This document shows, piece after piece, positions 4,732-6,783 of a stretch of 6,783 bases of DNA. The notes beneath the pieces were generated by a model that worked only from the letters and a program-made list of their open reading frames with translations, did not search any database and was not told where the DNA came from. The position numbers were made by a program, and so were the translations under genes. Numbering within the stretch: position 1 is the stretch's first letter; every line of letters starts with the position of its first letter. Source of the DNA: Thermoplasmata archaeon (lineage in GTDB: Archaea; Thermoplasmatota; SW-10-69-26); assembly GCA_003561665.1 (NCBI GenBank), contig PWVY01000330.1, positions 1 to 6,783 on the forward strand. The letters are read 5' to 3'.

Positions 4732-6783
4732 TTACTCGCCGACGATGGTGATGTCGTCGATGTACCAGCCAAGGTAGTCGTTGTAGTTCCCATCGATCGT
4801 GTCGAAGTAGTAGCGTATCTCGAACTGGGTGCTGGCGTACTGGCTTACGTCGAACGAGACGTACTCATGCGCACCGTTGGTGTGATCCCGCGCATCCCAT
4901 TGCGCGATCACATCCCAACTGGAACCGCCATCGTCGCTGACCTGCACTTGCATGACATCGTACTCCCCGTTCCAGTCCTCAACCTCGTAGAAGTGCGAGA
5001 ACTCCAGCGTGACCGTGTCGTACCCGCTGGTGTCCACGGTGGGCGAGTTGACCCAGCCTTCCGCGTGGCCTACGTCGAAGTCGCAGGTAGATGCTTGGCT
5101 GAAGGCGAGCTGGTGCGTGGGCACGGGAACGTCCACGCAGTCATCGGCCAACCGCCAGAGGTCGTTGTCCATGCTGCTTTTGGTCCAGCCGTCCGCGGTG
5201 CCATCGCTGAAGTCCTCCGCGTAGAGGGTTGCAGCTTCGGGCTCGTTCACGGTTACGTCCTGCGTGTCCGTGTCCGTGGCTCCGTCGTCGTCCGTGACGG
5301 TGAGCGTGACCGTGTACGTGCCGTCCTCGCTGTAGGTGTGATCGGTGACTTCACCGGTGCCGGTGTTGGCGTCACCGAAGTCCCAGTCGTAGGCGACGAT
5401 CTCTCCATCAGGGTCACTGCTGTCGCTGGCGTCGAACGTGCATTCGAGGTTGGTGCAGTCGCTTGTGAACGAGGCGGTGGGTGGCTCGTTGGGGGATTCA
5501 ACCGTCACGTCCTGCGTGTCCGTGTCGGTGAGGCCGTTCTCGTCCGTGACGGTGAGCTCGACCGTGTACGTGCCGTCCTCGCTGTAGGCGTGGTCGGTGA
5601 CCTCGCCTGTGCCTGTGTTCCCGTCGCCGAAGGCCCAGTCGTAGCTTGTGATGGCCCCGTCGCCTGCTTGGCTGTCGCTGGCGTCGAACGTGCAGGAGAG
5701 GTCCGTGCAGTCGCTGGTGAAGGACGCGGTGGGTCCGTCGGGGTCGGGATCGTCGTCGTCGCTTTCTTCCCCGGTGACTTCGACGTTGTCGATGTACCAG
5801 CCAAGGTAGTCGTTGTAGTTGCCATCGATGCTGTCGAAGTGGAACTGGATGACCAGTTCACTGGTCGCGTACGCGCTGATGTCGAACGTTTCCAACGTCC
5901 AGTCGTTGTTGGTGCCATCGCGCGCGTCCCATTGCGCGATCACGTCGAACGAGGACCCTCCATCCGCGCTGACGTGAACTTGCATCACGTCGTACTCGCC
6001 ATCCCACGATTCGACCTCGTAGAAGTGTGCGAACGAGAGTTCAAGGTCCTCTTGCCCGCTGGCGTCGATGGTGGGGCTTGTGGCGCTGCCGATGACGTGC
6101 CCGTCGTCGAACGTGCACGCGCTCTCAAGCGAGAAGGCGAGCATCCAGTCCCCATCGTACACGCTTACGCACTCGTCGGTCACGCGCCAGAGGCTGTTGT
6201 CCCCGGACTCTGTCCAGGGGTCTAGGGCGCCGTCTTCGAACCCGTCGAAGAAGAGCGTGCCTTCGGGTGGGTCCTCATCGTCGCTGGAGACGGTCACGGC
6301 CTGGGATTCCGTATCGGTTTGACCGTCGGTGTCCGTGACGGTGAGCGTCACGGTGTACGTGCCATCGTCTGCGTAGGTGTGATCGGTGACTTCGCCTGTG
6401 CCGGTGTTGGCGTCGCCGAAGTCCCAGTCGTACGCGCTGATGTCGCCCGTGCTGTCGGAGGCATCGAACGTGCAGGAGAGCTCGGTGCAGTCACTGGTGA
6501 AGCTGGCGGTGGGGCCTACGGGGTCGCCATCGCCAGCGGCCACGAGCGCGCCCGCGTTGAGTTGTCCATCGCCTTGTCGGTCCGAGCTTAGGCCGATGTC
6601 ATCCGCGGTGTCGCGGACGAGTTGCTCCATCGTTGCGTGATCGCCGGGGTGGCCGTTGGCGTCGATGAACAGGCCAACACCCCCGCTCACATGGGGGGCG
6701 GCCATGCTGGTGCCGCTCATGGATTGGTACCCGCTGGTGGTGCCACCGTCGACGCTGAGGACGGAGGCTCCGGGCGCGATGAC
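4732..6783 (-). CDS. Secreted subtilisin-family (S8) serine protease with PKD and jelly-roll domains, N-terminus missing
   Basis: The reading frame stays open to the window edge, so 683 residues of the C-terminal part are visible. Numbering them from the edge, GTSMAAPHVSGG (24-35) carries the catalytic Ser26 of the subtilase fold. It is preceded by VIAPGASVLS and followed by the terminal helices to about 83 (LNAGALVAA). The catalytic Asp and His and the signal peptide lie beyond base 6783. Next come a PKD domain (90-166), a jelly-roll domain (176-338), two PKD domains (350-429 and 434-512) and a second jelly-roll (519-683). The jelly-rolls share ASxxCxF, SHFYEVE, GEYDVMQV, DVIAQWDARD and NYNDYLGWYID, resembling MAM or choice-of-anchor J modules. 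All ten cysteines fall as one pair per accessory domain. The linker DDDDPDPDG is Asp-rich. No transmembrane segment, sortase motif or other anchor follows the last domain. The protein probably degrades extracellular protein, with the accessory modules binding substrate or surface. Confidence 0.94.
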   Translation of the reverse strand, partial: VIAPGASVLSVDGGTTSGYQSMSGTSMAAPHVSGGVGLFIDANGHPGDHATMEQLVRDTADDIGLSSDRQGDGQLNAGALVAAGDGDPVGPTASFTSDCTELSCTFDASDSTGDISAYDWDFGDANTGTGEVTDHTYADDGTYTVTLTVTDTDGQTDTESQAVTVSSDDEDPPEGTLFFDGFEDGALDPWTESGDNSLWRVTDECVSVYDGDWMLAFSLESACTFDDGHVIGSATSPTIDASGQEDLELSFAHFYEVESWDGEYDVMQVHVSADGGSSFDVIAQWDARDGTNNDWTLETFDISAYATSELVIQFHFDSIDGNYNDYLGWYIDNVEVTGEESDDDDPDPDGPTASFTSDCTDLSCTFDASDSQAGDGAITSYDWAFGDGNTGTGEVTDHAYSEDGTYTVELTVTDENGLTDTDTQDVTVESPNEPPTASFTSDCTNLECTFDASDSSDPDGEIVAYDWDFGDANTGTGEVTDHTYSEDGTYTVTLTVTDDDGATDTDTQDVTVNEPEAATLYAEDFSDGTADGWTKSSMDNDLWRLADDCVDVPVPTHQLAFSQASTCDFDVGHAEGWVNSPTVDTSGYDTVTLEFSHFYEVEDWNGEYDVMQVQVSDDGGSSWDVIAQWDARDHTNGAHEYVSFDVSQYASTQFEIRYYFDTIDGNYNDYLGWYIDDITIVGE
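4735..5229 (-). other. Jelly-roll (MAM / choice-of-anchor J-like) domain 2, C-terminal
   Basis: About 165 residues from TLYAEDFSDG to the last residue of the protein. It repeats the landmarks of domain 1: DNDLWR, a Cys pair (DDC and STCDF), SHFYEVEDW, GEYDVMQVQVS, DVIAQWDARD and YLGWYIDDITI. The stop codon follows two residues after the last strand, so this domain is the physical C-terminus. Confidence 0.75.
4756..4788. repeat. 33-bp direct repeat, copy A (in jelly-roll 2)
   Basis: This stretch is identical base for base to 5788-5820, 1032 bp away. It encodes the NYNDYLGWYID strand of the second jelly-roll. Similarity continues on the higher-coordinate side with scattered mismatches, which marks an intragenic domain duplication and not a mobile or CRISPR repeat. 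Confidence 0.9.
5248..5484 (-). other. PKD domain 3 of the protease
   Basis: The domain runs from PPTASF to DVTV with the cysteine pair CTNLEC and the full DASDSSDPDGEIVAYDWDFG consensus. Its first half is nearly the same as PKD 1 and its second half as PKD 2, both in protein and in DNA. It leads into the second jelly-roll through the linker NEPEAA. Confidence 0.92.
5308..5336. repeat. 29-bp direct repeat, copy A (in PKD 3)
   Basis: Identical to 5560-5588 in PKD 2. It encodes the YSEDGTYTV strand. A second shared run of 20 identical bases occurs at 5255-5274 and 5507-5526 with the same 252-bp offset, so PKD 2 and PKD 3 are tandem copies over this half. Confidence 0.9.
5497..5736 (-). other. 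PKD domain 2 of the protease
   Basis: This domain runs from GPTASF to VTVE with the cysteine pair CTDLSC. It is the most divergent of the three in its core (YDWAFGDGNTGTG, DHAYSEDG), although DWAFGDG is still a canonical PKD strand. It follows an Asp-rich linker after the first jelly-roll and adjoins PKD 3 with only a short SPNE linker. Confidence 0.9.
5560..5588. repeat. 29-bp direct repeat, copy B (in PKD 2)
   Basis: Identical to 5308-5336. It is part of a 252-bp period that equals one PKD domain plus linker, so it reflects tandem duplication of a PKD unit in the protease gene. Confidence 0.9.
5770..6258 (-). other. Jelly-roll (MAM / choice-of-anchor J-like) domain 1
   Basis: About 163 residues from TLFFDGFEDG to VEVTGE. 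It starts with the FEDG...W opening typical of this beta-sandwich class, has a Cys pair (DEC and SACTF), and ends with the YLGWYIDNVEV strand. It lies between PKD 1 and PKD 2 and is a clear duplicate of the C-terminal domain. Such modules usually bind carbohydrate or protein; the ligand here is unknown. Confidence 0.75.
5788..5820. repeat. 33-bp direct repeat, copy B (in jelly-roll 1)
   Basis: This copy is identical to 4756-4788 and encodes the matching final strand of the first jelly-roll. Retention of synonymous positions across 33 bases suggests fairly recent duplication or gene conversion between the two domains. Confidence 0.9.
6286..6516 (-). other. PKD domain 1 of the protease
   Basis: The encoded domain runs from GPTASF to AVTVSS and has the PKD core YDWDFGDANTGTG, the HTY motif and GTYTVTLTVTD. 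It differs from the classic repeat by a CTELSC cysteine pair at the first strand and by a shortened DASDSTGDIS loop lacking the usual DPDG. It shares 21 identical bases (6373-6393) with PKD 3. Confidence 0.9.

Noticed and set aside
4867..6225. A 452-codon plus-strand open frame opposite the protease
   Set aside because: It mirrors the repeat structure of the PKD/jelly-roll coding strand, is rich in Val/Gly/Arg, and has no recognisable motif. The protease frame has strong domain evidence.
5248..6516. Regular short repeats that might suggest a CRISPR array
   Set aside because: The repeats are in frame, encode PKD and jelly-roll strands, differ in length and spacing, and are not separated by unique spacers.

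Overview
The window is about 60% G+C by eye and densely coded, with little intergenic sequence. It most resembles an archaeal chromosome, perhaps a Thermoplasmatota-type lineage. The grounds are: several genes have no Shine-Dalgarno site but carry a TATA-like box about 25-30 nt before the start codon, as expected for leaderless mRNA; two genes appear to start with TTG; and the content (PKD-repeat subtilase, lipobox lipoproteins with carboxypeptidase-regulatory-like domains, DUF72 protein) is common in such genomes. This placement is inference, and a bacterial source is not excluded.

Layout. 1-198 (+) is the C-terminal end of a short-chain dehydrogenase/reductase. 258-1220 and 1294-2235 (+) are two tandem paralogous lipoproteins. 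Each has a lipobox, a carboxypeptidase-regulatory-like beta domain, and a C-terminal domain with six conserved cysteines that I do not recognise. 2278-3111 (+) is a DUF72 family protein. 3154-3603 (-) is a small, very acidic secreted protein that I do not recognise. It is convergent with the DUF72 gene and divergent from the next gene. 3732-4661 (+) is a secreted protein with a C-terminal lamin-tail domain (LTD). 4732 to the window end (-) is most of a secreted subtilisin-family (S8) protease. The visible order is catalytic-Ser segment, PKD, jelly-roll, PKD, PKD, jelly-roll, and the protein ends directly after the last domain. Its N-terminal half lies beyond base 6783.

How the genes relate. 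Five of the seven genes appear to encode exported proteins, so this looks like part of a cell-surface or secretome region. No operon-level pathway can be read from it. The exported proteins share even cysteine counts, suggesting disulfide-stabilised extracellular domains. The clearest candidates for something undescribed are the six-cysteine domain of the lipoprotein pair and the small acidic protein. The protease gene shows clear internal duplication, including a mosaic third PKD domain. I see no CRISPR array, tRNA, rRNA, insertion sequence or recognisable defence system.
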